The translations under genes and the position numbers were made by a program. From assembly GCA_025667525.1 (NCBI GenBank), contig CM046879.1, positions 390,933,039 to 390,997,038 on the forward strand: DNA of 64,000 nucleotides, read 5' to 3'. Below, one piece after another: positions 25,136 to 37,985 of the stretch; positions within the stretch are counted from its first letter, which is position 1, and every line of letters begins with the position of its first letter. The notes beneath the pieces are model-generated. The model searched no databases. It had not been told where the DNA came from and saw only the letters and a program-made list of their open reading frames with translations. This stretch comes from Glebionis coronaria (taxonomy: Eukaryota > Streptophyta > Magnoliopsida > Asterales > Asteraceae).

Positions 25136-26695
25136 CATCCAAATCCCTAGTGGATGTAAATCCACCTCCTACCAACTCGGGTTGGTGCTGAACAAAGATC
25201 AACAACAGGTCTTCCACCTGTTTAAGACAAATCAAACAAGAACACAATAATATGCAATATATGTATTCTGTTTACCTTTTTCTTTCTTCTTAAAACCTAT
25301 CCAAAAACTTTTTAAACCTTGAAAACACGTTTTTATAACACTATATCACCAATTAAAACTTACCTCTTAACACCAAAAACCTGAAACAATTTTCTTCCAA
25401 AAATTCTCAGATTTTCAAAAACCTTTAAATAATTTTGATACTCAAAATTACTTAACCAATTTAACAATGGAACTCAGTTTCCTTCATCAATTCTTACCAA
25501 CTTTAAATAATTATAAAAAGGAATTAGATTGTAAAAACAAACACCAACTTTTATATTAATTCAAAAGGGATTACAAAATGTTTTTGAAGAAAACTGGAAC
25601 AAGGGATCACCACAAGCTTGGGTCTCCTTTTATACTACTCAAATGAACAATCTAGAATGCTAAAAAATTAAAACCCTAATCTAGAAATTCTCCAAAATGC
25701 CCTTAGACGTGTTTGAGTGGTGAGCTGTCCAAATTTGATCTCCATCGTTCCTTTTTGCTTTGGGAGGAAGGAATAGATCATAGCTGTTGATTGGGGACAC
25801 GTAATCGTGCTTGGAGCCCAAGGTGAATGCTGATTGGTGGAGAGGAGAATTGGGGGTAGGGTCCACAGTGGTGGGATTGGGGTTTTTAGGTGTGGGATGG
25901 GTTCCTGCGTGTGTGAATCACACGTGGGCAAAGTTAATTGGTTTTTACCCAAGTATTAAGTGAGGTGAAAACTGGAGGTGAAAAGGGTGCACAGTAAGTT
26001 CTTTGATCCGTTTTTAGGGGAAACAAAAGTGTTTGGCGCACTTTGTGAGTTTAAATGTTTCAATGTGACAACTTAAGCCCTTATCTTTTGGAAATTTTGG
26101 CAAATGAAGTTCTCAGCCCTAAAAACGTGACTCCTTTGTTAATATCTTTCACCAATTGTCACATTTGGCACAAAACTTTGGCAAAAGTGTTGCTAGGATC
26201 ATTTTTTGCCATTTTGAGATTTTTCAAGGGCTGATCTTGGACAATGTTGATCTTCAAAGGTCTTCAATGTGTCTTTCACTTCATGAGGGACCATAATTGG
26301 CAATTTTGATTTGTTGAGGGGCTAATCTTGCCATTTCTTCAAAGTTGAAGGACCTTTTTGCAATTTTGACAAACTTAAGGGACCAAACTTGTAATTATTA
26401 ACATACAAGGGTTTTAAGTGTCATTTCTTCATTCTTGGAGGATCAATCTTGTTTTGTCTTTAAGTCTTCAAGGGTATTTGTTGAAAATTCCATGATTAGG
26501 GCCCGGTTCTTTGTACGGCTTCGTTTCTCGTGTCCGTTTTTCCTTGATTCTTGTGATCTTTTGTCTTTTTCACGATATCCATACCTAAAATACACAAGTA
26601 AACAAACACAAGCATATATATGGTATTTTATGACATTTTTATGCATTTAAAGCCCGAAAAGAACGATGAGATCATGTATAAATGCCATCTCATCA
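25136..26695 (-). repeat. 3' LTR of element 2, proximal part (right of element 3)
   Basis: Matches 37496-39055. In element sense the LTR starts here with TGATGAGATGG at 26695. A minus-strand TATAAAAGG lies at 25626-25634 and the ACCAAC-tcgg-GTTGGT hairpin at 25171-25186. The 94-codon minus-strand ORF (25668-25952) is repeated in the other LTR and looks fortuitous. Confidence 0.94.
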
Positions 26696-26708
26696 CTCCC
26701 CCATACTA
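26696..26708 (-). promoter_or_regulatory. Polypurine tract of element 2
   Basis: On the minus strand TAGTATGGGGGAG ends at the 3' LTR start. Two more copies of TAGTATGGGGG occur upstream in element sense (28445-28433 and 28500-28489). Confidence 0.85.
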
Positions 26709-28432
26709 AGCCATTGCCGTGCCCTCACGCAATGCTAGAATAAAGTATCTAAGAATCACCAAAGTTCAATTTTTATTAACCTTTATTGAAAAGTAAAAGA
26801 CTTGCAACATACTACTAGAATGTGTAAAGACATAATGTATGATTTTCATCACCAAAAGGTGACTTTTAGGGTCAAAGAATAGAAACAAGTTAATGTCCCT
26901 TAGAGTAAACTTCGTCATCCTTGATTGTCATACATTCCATGCTAAGTGCAAAAACAAGATCATTGTTGGTACAAGTCACAATGCTAACACTACTCATACG
27001 TCCAAATTGTGTAATACTTTTTCTCCCCGCAATCCTAGTTATTATAAAAGGAAATGGGTTACTAGCATTTTTTATCTATTTGTCATGGATCACAAGTGAT
27101 TCATATTGACTTATTTGAGTAGTTATTAGTCCGAAAGCAAAGTAGCACGATTTGATCGATAGTTAGCCGAAGGACAAAATCTTTTAAAACGGCTTCTCGT
27201 GTATCTCCTTAAGTTCATATCTTGGCATAACTCGTTTCACGATTTGAGACCTTTCTCGGACCGATATTTGGCATGTACTTCATACTTCAAATCTTGGGAA
27301 GACGTTCTTGAAATAATGGTCTTCTCTTCATATTTTGGAATTTCTTCACTTGAAGTTTTTGAGAGATTCTTCATATAGGACCACGACTTCATCATTTTTC
27401 TTCAATCTTTACTTTGGATTTTGATATACAACGATCCGCCTCCTTTTCGGACTTGGATATATTTATCCTCATACCTTGTTAGGGTCTTTTTGGATAGACT
27501 TTCTCCATTCTTTAGGGGAGTAATTGCTTCTCGTCGTGTGTCTCGATCCTTCATATTGATTTAGGAATAATGATACTTCACATCATCTTTGGATCTTTAG
27601 CAAAAATAGAGCTCCTCATGCCTTGTTAGGGCCTTTTTGGATAATCGCCAATCTTCGCGTCCCGCTTCAATAAGTTATGCCTTGGCTATGAACTCTATTC
27701 AACCCCTAGCAACTTTTAAACGATCTTGCACTAGAGGCTAAGTAACTTTTCAAATCGTACGACCTTACTTATTGCAATTATGTTTTATTCCTAATGCATT
27801 GATCTTATGGGAAGAAAAAGCCACAATTAAAAACATATGAGTTTTTGAAAGAACACTTTCATGTTCTACGTTTAGCATGATCACTTGTCTAACTCTATCA
27901 TTTCTCGTTCTTCACTATATAAAGACCTCTAATTAAAGAGACTCGTGAATACTTAGCCATGCAAGTCAAAATTAAGCCAAATTTGGATTAGCTTTCATTA
28001 AGACTATATCAAATCAAAGTTTTGGGTTTTCAAGCCACCTATAGGATCTTGTACTTTCTTGGACTTTTTCAAGTTTAGAGAATGCGTTTTAAAGTTCCCT
28101 TGATAAGTGACTTTCTAGAATCAATTATAGGAACTTGCGAAAAGTTCTTGTTCTTAACCCGAATGAATTAAGACTTTCGCGTTTTAAAGCTCCCTATATA
28201 AAAGTCTAGCAAAACTTGAATTGAGCGGGTTAAGGAATGTAAATGGCTCCAAATGCCCATCAAGTCAAAAATTAACTCTTATTCTACCCATCGGAAAATA
28301 TACATTCGTGTCTTAAAAACACTTATGAAAACTAAGAAAAATTTTAAAATTTGGCCATTTTTAGCCTTATTAGCAAAACAAAACATTGAAAGTTGGAAAA
28401 CGTGAGGGCGTAGCAAAGCAAGTACCTATTCA

Positions 28433-28500
28433 CCCCCCCATACTAAAAGTAAACATTGTCCTCAATGTTTCGAGTCTAAAGGTGGAGCACCCCCATACTA
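28433..28500 (-). promoter_or_regulatory. Hairpin plus two PPT-like motifs downstream of element 2 pol
   Basis: In element sense TAGTATGGGGGTG (28500) precedes the hairpin CATTG-agga-CAATG (28467-28454), which precedes TAGTATGGGGGGG (28445). The same hairpin-then-PPT order occurs in element 4 at 52753-52786, on the other strand. Possibly an internal plus-strand priming site. Confidence 0.55.
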
Positions 28501-28855
28501 GAGACGAAGAATCGAACGCTTAGGATCTAGCATGGAAAGGGTGATCAACAATATATCTAAAGCCGTTTATTAATTATGCTAAAAGATAATTGTTAGAACA
28601 ATAAAGGATATGTCATGGAATCGTGAAAAACTTCTTCAAACGAACGATGGAGGCTTACGTAAACGAACACGAGAGTCTTCAATCGTAGATGATGATGATG
28701 ATCTAGATAACACAATCACAAACAACCACGAGACAACGAGTTGGAAGGGTACAAGTCCCCTTATTAGTGAATATAAAAGATAAGCATGGGATTTCCCCCA
28801 CGAGGCACCTCGTTTTTGATTACCGAGTCATGAGCTCGACTCGATCCCCTCAATG

Positions 28856-31800
28856 TTAATTATCATTGGGGAAGGTGTCTTGGTCGGGGGCAACCATTGA
28901 AGGAATTTCCCCACCAAAATAGTGCTTAAGCCTATGTCCATTCACCTTGAAATTGGGTCCATCATCTTGAGCTAGCTCAATGGTCCCATATGGAAACACT
29001 TGTGTAATGGTGAACGGACCCAACCAACGAGATTTCAATTTCCCGGAAAATATCTTAAGACGAGAGTTAAAAAGCAACACTTGATCACCAACGTTAAAAA
29101 CCCAGTTTTTAATCTTTGAATCATGAAACTTTTTAGTCTTTTCTTTAAAAATTAATGAATTTTCATAAGCATTATCCCTTAATTCATCCAATTCATTCAA
29201 TTGTATTTTCCGGTGATCTCCCGCGGTCTTCAAGTCAAAATTAGCATGCTTAAGGGCCCAATATGCCTTATGCTCCAATTCAATGGGCAAATGACAATTC
29301 TTCCCATAGACTAACTTATAAGGAGTGCAACCGATAGGTGTCTTATAAGCGGTCCTAAAGGCCCATAAAGCGTCATCAAGTTTGTCGGACCACGAAGCAC
29401 GGTTTTCTCCAATTGACCTTTCTAAAATCCTCTTCAAAGCTCGGTTCGAAACCTCGACTTGCCCACTCGTTTGCGGGTGATAAGCCGTAGAAAGACGATG
29501 TGTAACCCCATATTTCTTTAGAACCTTTTCGAATTGGTCATTACAAAAATGGGTTCCACGATCGCTTATAATAGCACGAGGGGTTCCGAACCGAGAGAAT
29601 AGTTGCTTCAAAAACTTCACTACCACACGAGCATCATTCGTAGGCAAAGCCTTAGCTTCCACCCACTTAGAAAGGTAGTCCACCGCGACGAGGATATATT
29701 TGTTGCCATGAGACGATGGGAACGGCCCCATAAAGTCTATTCCCCATATGTCGAAAATCTCACACACTTGAATTATATTTTGCGGCATTTCATCACGTTG
29801 AGACGATTTTCCTTGACGTTGGCACGAATCACACGACTTCACAAGTGCGTGTGCATCACGATAGATAGAAGGCCAAAAGAAACCAGCATCGAACACTTTC
29901 TTAGCCGTGAGATTAGCACCGTGGTGACCACCCGTGGGTCCCTCGTGACAAGCTCTAAGGATATTAGAAGCTTCGGCACCAAACACACAACGTCGAACGA
30001 GTTGATCCGCACAAATCCGAAAGAGATAAGGGTCGTCCCAAAAATAGAACTTGACGTCACGAAAGAATTTTCGTTTTTGTTGTGTCGTCATACCCTTGAT
30101 TATGAAATTGCCCGCATGGTAATTTGCAATGTCGGCAAACCATGGGGTGGTGTCTTTAGAATTCACTACACCGAGAGTCTCAAGAGGAAATGTTTCGGTA
30201 ATTTCCTTGTTCTCGAAAACATCTTTGTGAGGATCTTCTAGACGAGAGAGATGATCGGCCGCTAGATTCTCGGCTCCTTTTTTGTCAAGCACGGTGACAT
30301 CAAATTCTTGGAGGAGGAGCATCCAACAAAGCAATCTCGGCTTAGCATCTTGCTTAGCTAAGAGATACTTGATAGCCGAATGGTCGGTATACACGATGCT
30401 TTTAGTCAAGACGAGATAAGGTCGGAATTTCTCAAAAGCATAGACCACGGCAAGGAATTCCTTTTCCGTTGTGGTGTACTTTAATTGAGCCTCGGTCATC
30501 GTCTTACTAGCATAGTGGATAGGACGAAAATGCTTGTCATAACGTTGCCCTAAGACGGCCCCTATAGCATAATCACTTGCATCGCACATGATTTCAAAGG
30601 GTAATTCCCAATTAGGAGCAACAAGAATGGGAGCTTCGGTAAGTTTCCTTTTTAGAGTCTCGAAAGCTTTAACACAATCCTCATTAAAGTTAAAAGGAGC
30701 ATCCTTCTCGAGAAGGTGTGTCATAGGACGAGAAATCTTTGAAAAGTCCTTGATGAAACGACGATAAAAGCCCGCGTGGCCTAGGAAACTACGAACTCCC
30801 TTAACGGTTTTGGGATGAGGTAACTTGGCGATGACGTCTACCTTAGCTTTATCGACCTCAATCCCCGCCTTCGACACCTTATGTCCTAAGACGATTCCTT
30901 GTTTACACATGAAATGACATTTCTCCCAATTTAGCACAAGATTGGTTTCTTCACAACGTTTTAACATTTGTTCGAGATTAGATAAACATGACGTGAACGA
31001 ATTACCAAACACCGAGAAGTCATCCATAAACACTTCCATCAACTTCTCGATCATATCGTGAAAAATCGCCATCATACACCGTTGAAACGTACCGGGTGCA
31101 TTACAAAGTCCGAAAGGCATCCTACGATAAGCGAACGTTCCATAAGGACACGTAAAAGTAGTCTTCTCTTGATCACGAGGGTCGATAGGGATTTGAAAAT
31201 AACCGGAAAAACCATCTAAAAAGCAATAGAATTCATTTCCCGCAAGTCGCTCCAACATTTGATCCATGAAGGGCAAAGGAAAGTGGTCTTTACGAGTGGC
31301 GTCATTTAACTTTCGGTAGTCAATACACACCCTCCAACCGGTCACAACACGAGTGGGAATTAACTCGTTGTTTTCATTAGGCACAACGGTCATTCCTCCC
31401 TTTTTAGGGACACAATGGATTGGGCTCACCCATGGGCTATCGGATATAGGATAAATCATTCCCGCGTCAAGGAGTTTAAGGACCTCCTTTTTAATGACAT
31501 CGTGAATTTTGGGATTCACCCTTCTTTGACTTTGAATTGCGGGTTTGTAGTCCTCCTCCATTAAAATCTTGTGAGTACAAAATTTTGGGTCAATACCCTT
31601 AATGTCGGATATTTTCCACGCAATTGCCCCTTTGTGAGCCTTAAGAACTTTCAAGAGCGCGGTTTTTTCATCATTAGCAAGATCTTTTGCAATAATAACC
31701 GGCAACTTGTCATCACCTTCCAAGAATGCATATTCAAGGTGAGAAGGAAGATCTTTCAATTCAAGGATAGGCGGTTCCTCGATTGAAGATTTTGGTTCAA

Positions 31801-32692
31801 CACTCATAACTTCCATCGGCGAAAGAAATGGTGGAATAGAAGTATCATCACTAATCAACACCTCATCTTCATTGTCGATTTCATTTGAAGTGAGATCGCC
31901 TCCTTGGAATGGAGTGAGATTTGGTGTGGAATTAGCAAGAATCGGATCCAAAATAGTGGGATTGCCACTTGACGAGCTATCGGAAAAACCTAACACTTCT
32001 TGTGAAAACTCATCGCAAACCACATCAACGATGTCAATGTGATTGATGGTAGCGATTGCATAAACATGAGAAGGTTTCGAGTTTTGAGTAGCGTTTATAA
32101 CAAGTTCCTCTTCGTTGAATCTCAAAGTGATAGTTCTCGCATGAACATCGATAAGCGATCTCGAAGTGTCTAAAAATGAACGACCTAAAATTAGAGGAAC
32201 TTGAGGATCCGCGGGGATGTCAACTACTATAAAATCAACGGGATAGTAGAACTTCCCCACTTTCACGAAAACATCTTCGGCTATCCCACATGCCATAATC
32301 GTAGAATGATCGGCCATCTCGATGGACATGTTCGAAGGAATGAGAGCCGGAAGCGAAAGCGATTTCCAAATGGAAAATGGCATCAAATTAATGCTCGCAC
32401 CAAGATCGGCCAAGGCGAGGCATTCTTTCATATCTTGTATGTCACAAGGAATGAGAAACTTTCCGGGATCACCAACTTTTTCCGGTATGCGGTTAAGATA
32501 AACCGAAGAACAATTAGCAAGCTTTGAAAGCTTTTCCTTATCGCTCATCATACTTTTAAAAGTGGAAGCGAAACGAGGCATATATAACAACGCGTCGGCT
32601 AAACTCACATCAAAATGCACTTGTTGAAACATTTTTATAAAAAGCTCGATTTGTTGTTTGTTACGTTCTTGCAACTTCTCTTTGTTTCGTCT
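28856..32692 (-). CDS. Element 2 pol: protease, RT, RNase H, integrase (Athila type)
   Basis: An open frame of about 1278 codons begins right after the TGA that ends gag, in the same frame and with no ATG at its start; residues are numbered from the TTG at 32674. The protease motif is ALAD90-LGASIN. RT runs about 385-600 with CIDYRKLND and the catalytic FMDD at 549-552. RNase H has D698 ([10 protein letters not shown]) and D764 (YTDHS). Integrase has an HHCC finger (H910, H917, then CDSCQRQ) and the triad D980, D1038, E1074, which is the classic D-x35-E spacing. The tail has a GPF-like module ([10 protein letters not shown]). All catalytic residues checked are present, so the enzyme region looks intact. 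Expression would need readthrough of the TGA, or the TGA is a recent lesion. Confidence 0.93.
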   Translation of the reverse strand, partial: RRNKEKLQERNKQQIELFIKMFQQVHFDVSLADALLYMPRFASTFKSMMSDKEKLSKLANCSSVYLNRIPEKVGDPGKFLIPCDIQDMKECLALADLGASINLMPFSIWKSLSLPALIPSNMSIEMADHSTIMACGIAEDVFVKVGKFYYPVDFIVVDIPADPQVPLILGRSFLDTSRSLIDVHARTITLRFNEEELVINATQNSKPSHVYAIATINHIDIVDVVCDEFSQEVLGFSDSSSSGNPTILDPILANSTPNLTPFQGGDLTSNEIDNEDEVLISDDTSIPPFLSPMEVMSVEPKSSIEEPPILELKDLPSHLEYAFLEGDDKLPVIIAKDLANDEKTALLKVLKAHKGAIAWKISDIKGIDPKFCTHKILMEEDYKPAIQSQRRVNPKIHDVIKKEVLKLLDAGMIYPISDSPWVSPIHCVPKKGGMTVVPNENNELIPTRVVTGWRVCIDYRKLNDATRKDHFPLPFMDQMLERLAGNEFYCFLDGFSGYFQIPIDPRDQEKTTFTCPYGTFAYRRMPFGLCNAPGTFQRCMMAIFHDMIEKLMEVFMDDFSVFGNSFTSCLSNLEQMLKRCEETNLVLNWEKCHFMCKQGIVLGHKVSKAGIEVDKAKVDVIAKLPHPKTVKGVRSFLGHAGFYRRFIKDFSKISRPMTHLLEKDAPFNFNEDCVKAFETLKRKLTEAPILVAPNWELPFEIMCDASDYAIGAVLGQRYDKHFRPIHYASKTMTEAQLKYTTTEKEFLAVVYAFEKFRPYLVLTKSIVYTDHSAIKYLLAKQDAKPRLLCWMLLLQEFDVTVLDKKGAENLAADHLSRLEDPHKDVFENKEITETFPLETLGVVNSKDTTPWFADIANYHAGNFIIKGMTTQQKRKFFRDVKFYFWDDPYLFRICADQLVRRCVFGAEASNILRACHEGPTGGHHGANLTAKKVFDAGFFWPSIYRDAHALVKSCDSCQRQGKSSQRDEMPQNIIQVCEIFDIWGIDFMGPFPSSHGNKYILVAVDYLSKWVEAKALPTNDARVVVKFLKQLFSRFGTPRAIISDRGTHFCNDQFEKVLKKYGVTHRLSTAYHPQTSGQVEVSNRALKRILERSIGENRASWSDKLDDALWAFRTAYKTPIGCTPYKLVYGKNCHLPIELEHKAYWALKHANFDLKTAGDHRKIQLNELDELRDNAYENSLIFKEKTKKFHDSKIKNWVFNVGDQVLLFNSRLKIFSGKLKSRWLGPFTITQVFPYGTIELAQDDGPNFKVNGHRLKHYFGGEIPSMVAPDQDTFPNDN

Positions 32693-34519
32693 TCAAGGGT
32701 AGGGTAAAGGTGGTGTGGGTTGGTCATTAGGCAACGGCCTTGAAAACTCAGGTTCCACAATTGGTATGGGTGTAACCGTAGGTGTGGTATGAGCGGTACT
32801 TCGTGGGATTGTAATGTGCTCCTTTTCGACCATCACCTCGGGTTCTTTCTCGATTTCCTTCTCCTTAGAAGTACTTGTACGAGAGATTGGTTCCTTGAAA
32901 GTTTTACCACTTCGTGTAGTAATAACCTTCATTTCTCCCTTCGGGTTTGCAATGGTATCACTAGGAAGACCACCCGAAGAAGAGGGCTTACACATGATAG
33001 CTTCAAATATCTTAGCCATTCGGTCCTCAAATTTTGATTGCCTAGCATCCGCTTTCAATAACTCTTGCTTAATCTCATGTTGTCCTAATTCCATCTTTTG
33101 TTGGTTTTGTTGAAGACGTTGGACATTTCCTTCCATTTTGTTTGCATGAGTTTTAAGTTCATTAGCAAGTTCATTTTTAAGCTCGTTTTTCAACTCGGAT
33201 CTTAAGCTAATCATTTCACGTTGCATATTATCAAATTTAGCATCATTTGCTTTTGCATAATCCAAAAATTCTCCTTGCAAATTTTTCGTGTGAGCATTTT
33301 GAAAACCTTGTGTAGTGTTTTGAAAATCACGGTTTTGGTTTTGATTAGAGATTTGTCCATTCCCACTTTGATAATTCCCTTTGTTGTAATTGCGTGTGTT
33401 GCCTTGGTAATTACCTTGGTTGTTGTTTCGATAATTATTAACATTTTGGTTGGGTGGAGCTTGATTTGGACGGGAACCTTGGCCGTTTTGGTTATAAGTT
33501 CCCGTTGCTACATAAGCACTCGAAGTGTTACCATCCGCGGTAATACACTCGGAAAGATCATGAGCTCCCCCACAAGATAAACAACTCTTAGCAACCGCTT
33601 TAACCGAAGCGGAATTGGAAGCTTCTTGAGCCTTCCAATGGGACATAAGATTAGCAAATCTATCAAAAAACCGATTTTCCTCATTAGCTTCATCATGTAA
33701 GGCGTTAATGCTACGAGACGATTGTGACGAAGATGATGAACCCATATTGGCAACACTCGGTGTGTTACGAGGGCTATAAACCTTAGATCGATTTTCAATG
33801 ATTTGTAAAGCCTCATTTGTCGTCTTGCACAAAAAATTACCACCCGCGGCGGCATTCAAATAATCTCGTTCATGATCATTAAGCCCATTATAAAAAGTAT
33901 CCACTTGATGTAATTCCGAAAAATCATGGTGTGGACATTCATGTAACATCTCTTTAAATCGTTCCCATGCCATTGAAAAACTTTCATTATTACGTTGCAC
34001 AAATCGTGAAATCTCATTTTTTAAGTGTGTTGTTTTAGATGGTGGAAAAAACTTGTTCACAAACTTAGAAACGAGATCGGCCCATGTCAAAATCGAATTT
34101 GGCGGTTCTTTCTCGAGCCAAATTTTTGCGGGTCCATCCAACGAATATGGAAACAACATCATCGTAATGGCGTCATGTGGAACATCCTTAAATTTGCAAG
34201 TAGCGGTGAGACGGTTGAAATTCCTAATGTGGTAATGCGGGTTGTCTTTCTCGTGACCTCTAAACTTATTTGCTTGCAACATCGACATTAAACCCGTCTT
34301 AATCTCGAAATTCTCCGCAAGGATGGCGGGAATCACAATAGCCTCTCCAAAACCCTCGGTGGGTGCTTGTAGCAACTCCATCATAGTACGATTAGCCATG
34401 ACGACTTCTTGTTCTACAATAGGTTCAACAATTGGAGGTTCTTCATCAATCAACGATCCTTGATTTGCTTGCTTTTGAAGACGTTTACGAGCTCGTTTTG
34501 CTTGATTACGAGTGATCAT
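32693..34519 (-). CDS. Element 2 gag (Athila type)
   Basis: Starts at ATG 34519 (MITRNQAKRARKR), about 608 aa, ending at TGA 32693-32695. Retrotransposon gag core lies at about 70-235 (LFPYSLDGPAKIWL, FFPPSKTTHLKNEI). A zinc knuckle of the form CxxCxxxHxxxxC (CLSCGGAHDLSEC) is at 313-325. An Asn/Gln/Gly-rich linker follows, then a strongly helical Lys/Glu/Gln stretch at about 425-510 that should form a coiled coil. The C-terminal end has VITTRSGKTF and a proline-rich tail. In element 4 the equivalent junction reads PYPSRL with a sense codon where this element has TGA, so gag and pol were probably once one frame. Forms the virus-like particle. Confidence 0.92.
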   Translation of the reverse strand: MITRNQAKRARKRLQKQANQGSLIDEEPPIVEPIVEQEVVMANRTMMELLQAPTEGFGEAIVIPAILAENFEIKTGLMSMLQANKFRGHEKDNPHYHIRNFNRLTATCKFKDVPHDAITMMLFPYSLDGPAKIWLEKEPPNSILTWADLVSKFVNKFFPPSKTTHLKNEISRFVQRNNESFSMAWERFKEMLHECPHHDFSELHQVDTFYNGLNDHERDYLNAAAGGNFLCKTTNEALQIIENRSKVYSPRNTPSVANMGSSSSSQSSRSINALHDEANEENRFFDRFANLMSHWKAQEASNSASVKAVAKSCLSCGGAHDLSECITADGNTSSAYVATGTYNQNGQGSRPNQAPPNQNVNNYRNNNQGNYQGNTRNYNKGNYQSGNGQISNQNQNRDFQNTTQGFQNAHTKNLQGEFLDYAKANDAKFDNMQREMISLRSELKNELKNELANELKTHANKMEGNVQRLQQNQQKMELGQHEIKQELLKADARQSKFEDRMAKIFEAIMCKPSSSGGLPSDTIANPKGEMKVITTRSGKTFKEPISRTSTSKEKEIEKEPEVMVEKEHITIPRSTAHTTPTVTPIPIVEPEFSRPLPNDQPTPPLPYP

Positions 34520-35251
34520 AAACTTCACGAAGAATGGGAGGTGAGCAAAGAAGATTCTTTTTGGTTGTTTTGTGAATTTTCAATTTTTTGTGTTTTTGAT
34601 GATATTTAATTTTTTTTGGATTTTGGTGTATCTTCGTAGACAACAATCTACAAAATCTCTCCTCGAATCAAACTCTTGATTAAAGAAGCCTCAAAGGAAT
34701 GAAAACGATCACGTGGAGTGAACGCCTTCGAATGACTTTAGAACTTTGGTGAAAACCAAATTTGTTCAAGAGGGTTTAAATCACAAAGAAACCAAGCAAA
34801 TATAGTATACGTATTAATACTTTGGGCGGCAAAACCCTCGATTAGCCTTCAATCTCAAAATACTCACAAGCAAGCGGGGAAACGAGGCGGCGCGAAGCAC
34901 TTAAGAGCCTTTTTCCTTAGGGTATATTTTATAATACCCGCCTTATACCCACCTTATAGTTTGTATTTTTCAAAATCGAGCTTCACGAAAGTATTTATCT
35001 ATTTTTGCCTTTTCTTTTTGTTTGAGATTCGAATACAATAATTAGGAGATCAAATCCCAATTAAGGTTGTGTTTTCACACTTTTGGAGATATTGTATTTT
35101 GATTGTCATACTTAATACAATATATTAATAATATTTGTACAAGAAAAACCAAGAAAACCGATAATACGTGTTAAGGGAGGTCCACTTAACACAAATACTT
35201 ATTATGGATAATATCAAAAACAAAAGCTTCCAAATTAAAGCACAACACACC
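34520..35251 (-). other. 5' leader of element 2
   Basis: About 730 bp between the PBS and gag, A/T-rich, with no long sense ORF. It would hold packaging and dimerisation signals, which cannot be located by eye. Confidence 0.65.
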
Positions 35252-35269
35252 TCCCCGGCAGCGGCGCCA
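35252..35269 (-). promoter_or_regulatory. Primer binding site, Asp tRNA type (element 2)
   Basis: On the minus strand TGGCGCCGCTGCCGGGGA lies three bases inside the 5' LTR end. It is one base from the Athila-type Asp PBS as I recall it. Confidence 0.9.
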
Positions 35270-36507
35270 AAATGATTGTAGTGTTTTACTACTCTTTAGG
35301 AAAAGAGCGTAAATAGCGGTAAGTATCGAGTGATGATTTTAGGAAAAACCAACACTAATGACCCAATCACTTAAAAAGAGAGAAAGTTCGTTTCCCAAGG
35401 AGTTATATGTGTGTGGATTAACTTGTAATTATTTGAGATTAATATTGAGAAGAATGGGGATGAGAAGATGAAAAGACGGTTACGTTAAAATTACACTACG
35501 ACGTAAAAGACGTAAAGTCGTGAAAAACTACCCAAATTAAAAAATTTTATACTAAGACCAAAAACAAAATCAATAATTAAAAAGACTAAAAAGAAGTCTA
35601 AAATAATATAAATAAAGATAAAAATCCAACAAAGATATTTTAAAACCTTTTATTAATTAAATATTTAATTTTAAATGCTAATTAAAGCCCTAAAATTAAA
35701 TATAACTAATTCAAATGTCTAAAATATGATTTTATTGGACAAATACTTAACTTATATTATTAGAAGACTAAAAAGTAATTTTCTAAAAATTAAAAGCTAT
35801 TAAAACTATTTTTAAAACTCTAAAAATGATTAAAAATGATTAAAAACTAATTAAACTTAAAATAATTATAAAAATAAATCTAAAAGCTATAAAAATATTC
35901 TAAAAATGGAAAAGGTCCTAATTAATGCTAAAGAACTTAGGAAAAATGAAAAATAAAGAAAAATAAAACTTTGAAATTTTAATAATAAAATAATATTAAA
36001 ATAATACTAAAAATAAAAAGTTAATAAAATTAATTCTAAAAAATTTCTAAAATCTTAAAATAATCTAACTAAGAGAAAAACACAAATTAAAGTTCCTAAA
36101 CCCTTTTTAATAATTTTATAAAAATTATTAAAGTTTATAAAAAACCTTAAAATAATATAAAATTAAAAATAAAAGTTTATAAAACCAAAACCTAATGTAA
36201 ACCTCAAAATATTATTTTAAAAACTAAAAATTATTTTTTCCTAATTAAAAACTACTTTTAACTATTTTTTAATAATTTAATAAAAACCGGGTAATAAATA
36301 AATCCTAGAAAATAATTAAATAAAAGGAAAAATATAAAAATTAGCTAGAAAAGTCTTAATAACTAATATTATCCTAAGAAAAATAAAAGGAACCAAAATC
36401 GCTTATAGAATAAGCACAAAATCCACAAAATAAGCTACGGCTTTTTAATAAGCCAACAAACCAAAAACGTATTAAATAACTTTTTAAAACAAACCCTAAC
36501 GTAAAAA

Positions 36508-36580
36508 GATATCTAGATTAGCGGTAGAGCTCCTAACCCTCCTACGAGAGGTCTGGGGTTCGAGTCCTGCTACGGGTATT
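36508..36580 (+). ncRNA. tRNA-like Pol III unit in the 5' LTR of element 2
   Basis: Same unit as 11885-11957 with one base changed in the T arm. B box GGTTCGAGTCC at 36557-36567 and a TTTTT run directly after the unit. Antisense to the element. Confidence 0.6.
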
Positions 36581-37490
36581 CTTTTTGCAATTATTTTTTT
36601 TTATTTTTTTTTTATATTACCAAACCAAACTGACAACTTAATAAGCTTGCAATCCAATCCAATTTCACTTTTTAACTCAATATTAAGCAAGGTTGAAGAT
36701 CAAAACGTGCCAGATTACTCTTGAACACTAGCAGGTTTGCTAAGTGTTCTTGCTTGAGGATTTAGCCAAGAGGGCTTGGCTAATGGCTTATTTGTGAATG
36801 TATTGTGGACAGGGGGGCACCCTTGTGCTCTTTGGAGCACAAGGAGTCAATACAAGCAACAAACTAATCACCTAGCACTCAAAATAAGCAAACCAAAGCA
36901 CACAAAAATGATTTCAAGTTGCTGTGACAAAAATGAGCAGGTCTGTGGACTTTAGGCTAATTTACTTGCAACCTAGTGATTTTTAAGCTCCTATATTTAA
37001 CACACAGACTTACCAAATGATGCACAATCAATATCAACTTCTAAGTTACCCTATAACTCAACAGATTGCAAGAATCAAACACAATTCATATGAAAAATAA
37101 GCAGAAAAAGACTTAAGCAGATTTTGGCTATACTATTTCTTTTTAAGGCACACCAACTTGCTTAAAACCTTCCAAACTTACTCACCAACTAACATGTAAA
37201 CTATCTCAACCTGTTTCAATTATTCTAACACCTTTTCAAACTCAATCAAGGATTAAGTACCCTGCTTAAACACGTTTCCAAACACCCTTTTAAAACTTAG
37301 AATCCAAATTTTAACAAACCAATACCTTTAAAAACTTACTAAAACTGATCCTATGATCATATAGCATGCATACAATCACAAATCAACTCAAATCCAACAA
37401 TCTAACACACTGACAACACCAAATCAAACCAGATCACATAAACAGCTTTTTCTGAAATTTCACAAAGGTAAAAGAAGATTTACCTTAGGG

Positions 37491-37546
37491 ATTTACATCC
37501 AAAGCCCTAGTGGATGTAAATCCACCTCCTACCAACTCGGGTTGGT
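37491..37546. other. Two adjacent hairpins in the element 2 LTR
   Basis: First a perfect 10-bp stem, ATTTACATCC with GGATGTAAAT, 11-base loop (37491-37521). Then a 6-bp stem, ACCAAC-tcgg-GTTGGT (37531-37546). The second hairpin is also in the solo LTR (47707-47722); the first is eroded there. Element 3 inserted at the base of the first hairpin in the other LTR. Confidence 0.7.
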
Positions 37547-37985
37547 GCTGAACAAAGATCAACAACAGGTCTTCCACCTGTTTAAGACAAATCAAACAAG
37601 AACACAATAATATGCAATATATGTATTCTGTTTACCTTTTTCTTTCTTCTTAAAACCTATCCAAAAACTTTTTAAACCTTGAAAACACGTTTTTATAACA
37701 CTATATCACCAATTAAAACTTACCTCTTAACACCAAAAACCTGAAACAATTTTCTTCCAAAAATTCTCAGATTTTCAAAAACCTTTAAATAATTTTGATA
37801 CTCAAAATTACTTAACCAATTTAACAATGGAACTCAGTTTCCTTCATCAATTCTTACCAACTTTAAACAATTATAAAAAGGAATTAGATTGTAAAAACAA
37901 ACACCAACTTTTATATTAATTCAAAAGGGATTACAAAATGTTTTTGAAGAAAACTGGAACAAGGGATCACCACAAGCTTGCGTCT

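Larger units (their letters stand above)
26696..28855 (-). other. Non-coding tail of element 2 between pol and 3' LTR
   Basis: 2.16 kb without an ORF in element sense. Some Athila relatives carry an env-like ORF here; none is seen. It contains two PPT-like copies near 28433-28500, a CATTG-tcct-CAATG hairpin at 28454-28467, and an imperfect 28-bp direct repeat around 27470 and 27617 (ccttgttagggYctttttgg). Confidence 0.8.

Noticed and set aside
25668..25952. 94-codon minus-strand ORF, repeated at 38028-38312 and loosely at 48199-48471
   Set aside because: It lies in the LTR upstream of the TATA-like site. Similarity across copies follows the LTR DNA, and frame and length are not kept in the solo LTR.
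26696..28855. A hidden env-like gene in the tail of element 2
   Set aside because: No minus-strand frame stays open and no signal peptide or transmembrane stretch could be recognised, even allowing for frameshifts.
29603..30241. 212-codon plus-strand ORF inside element 2 pol
   Set aside because: Antisense to the integrase/RNase H coding region, which carries all the expected motifs. It arises from codon composition.
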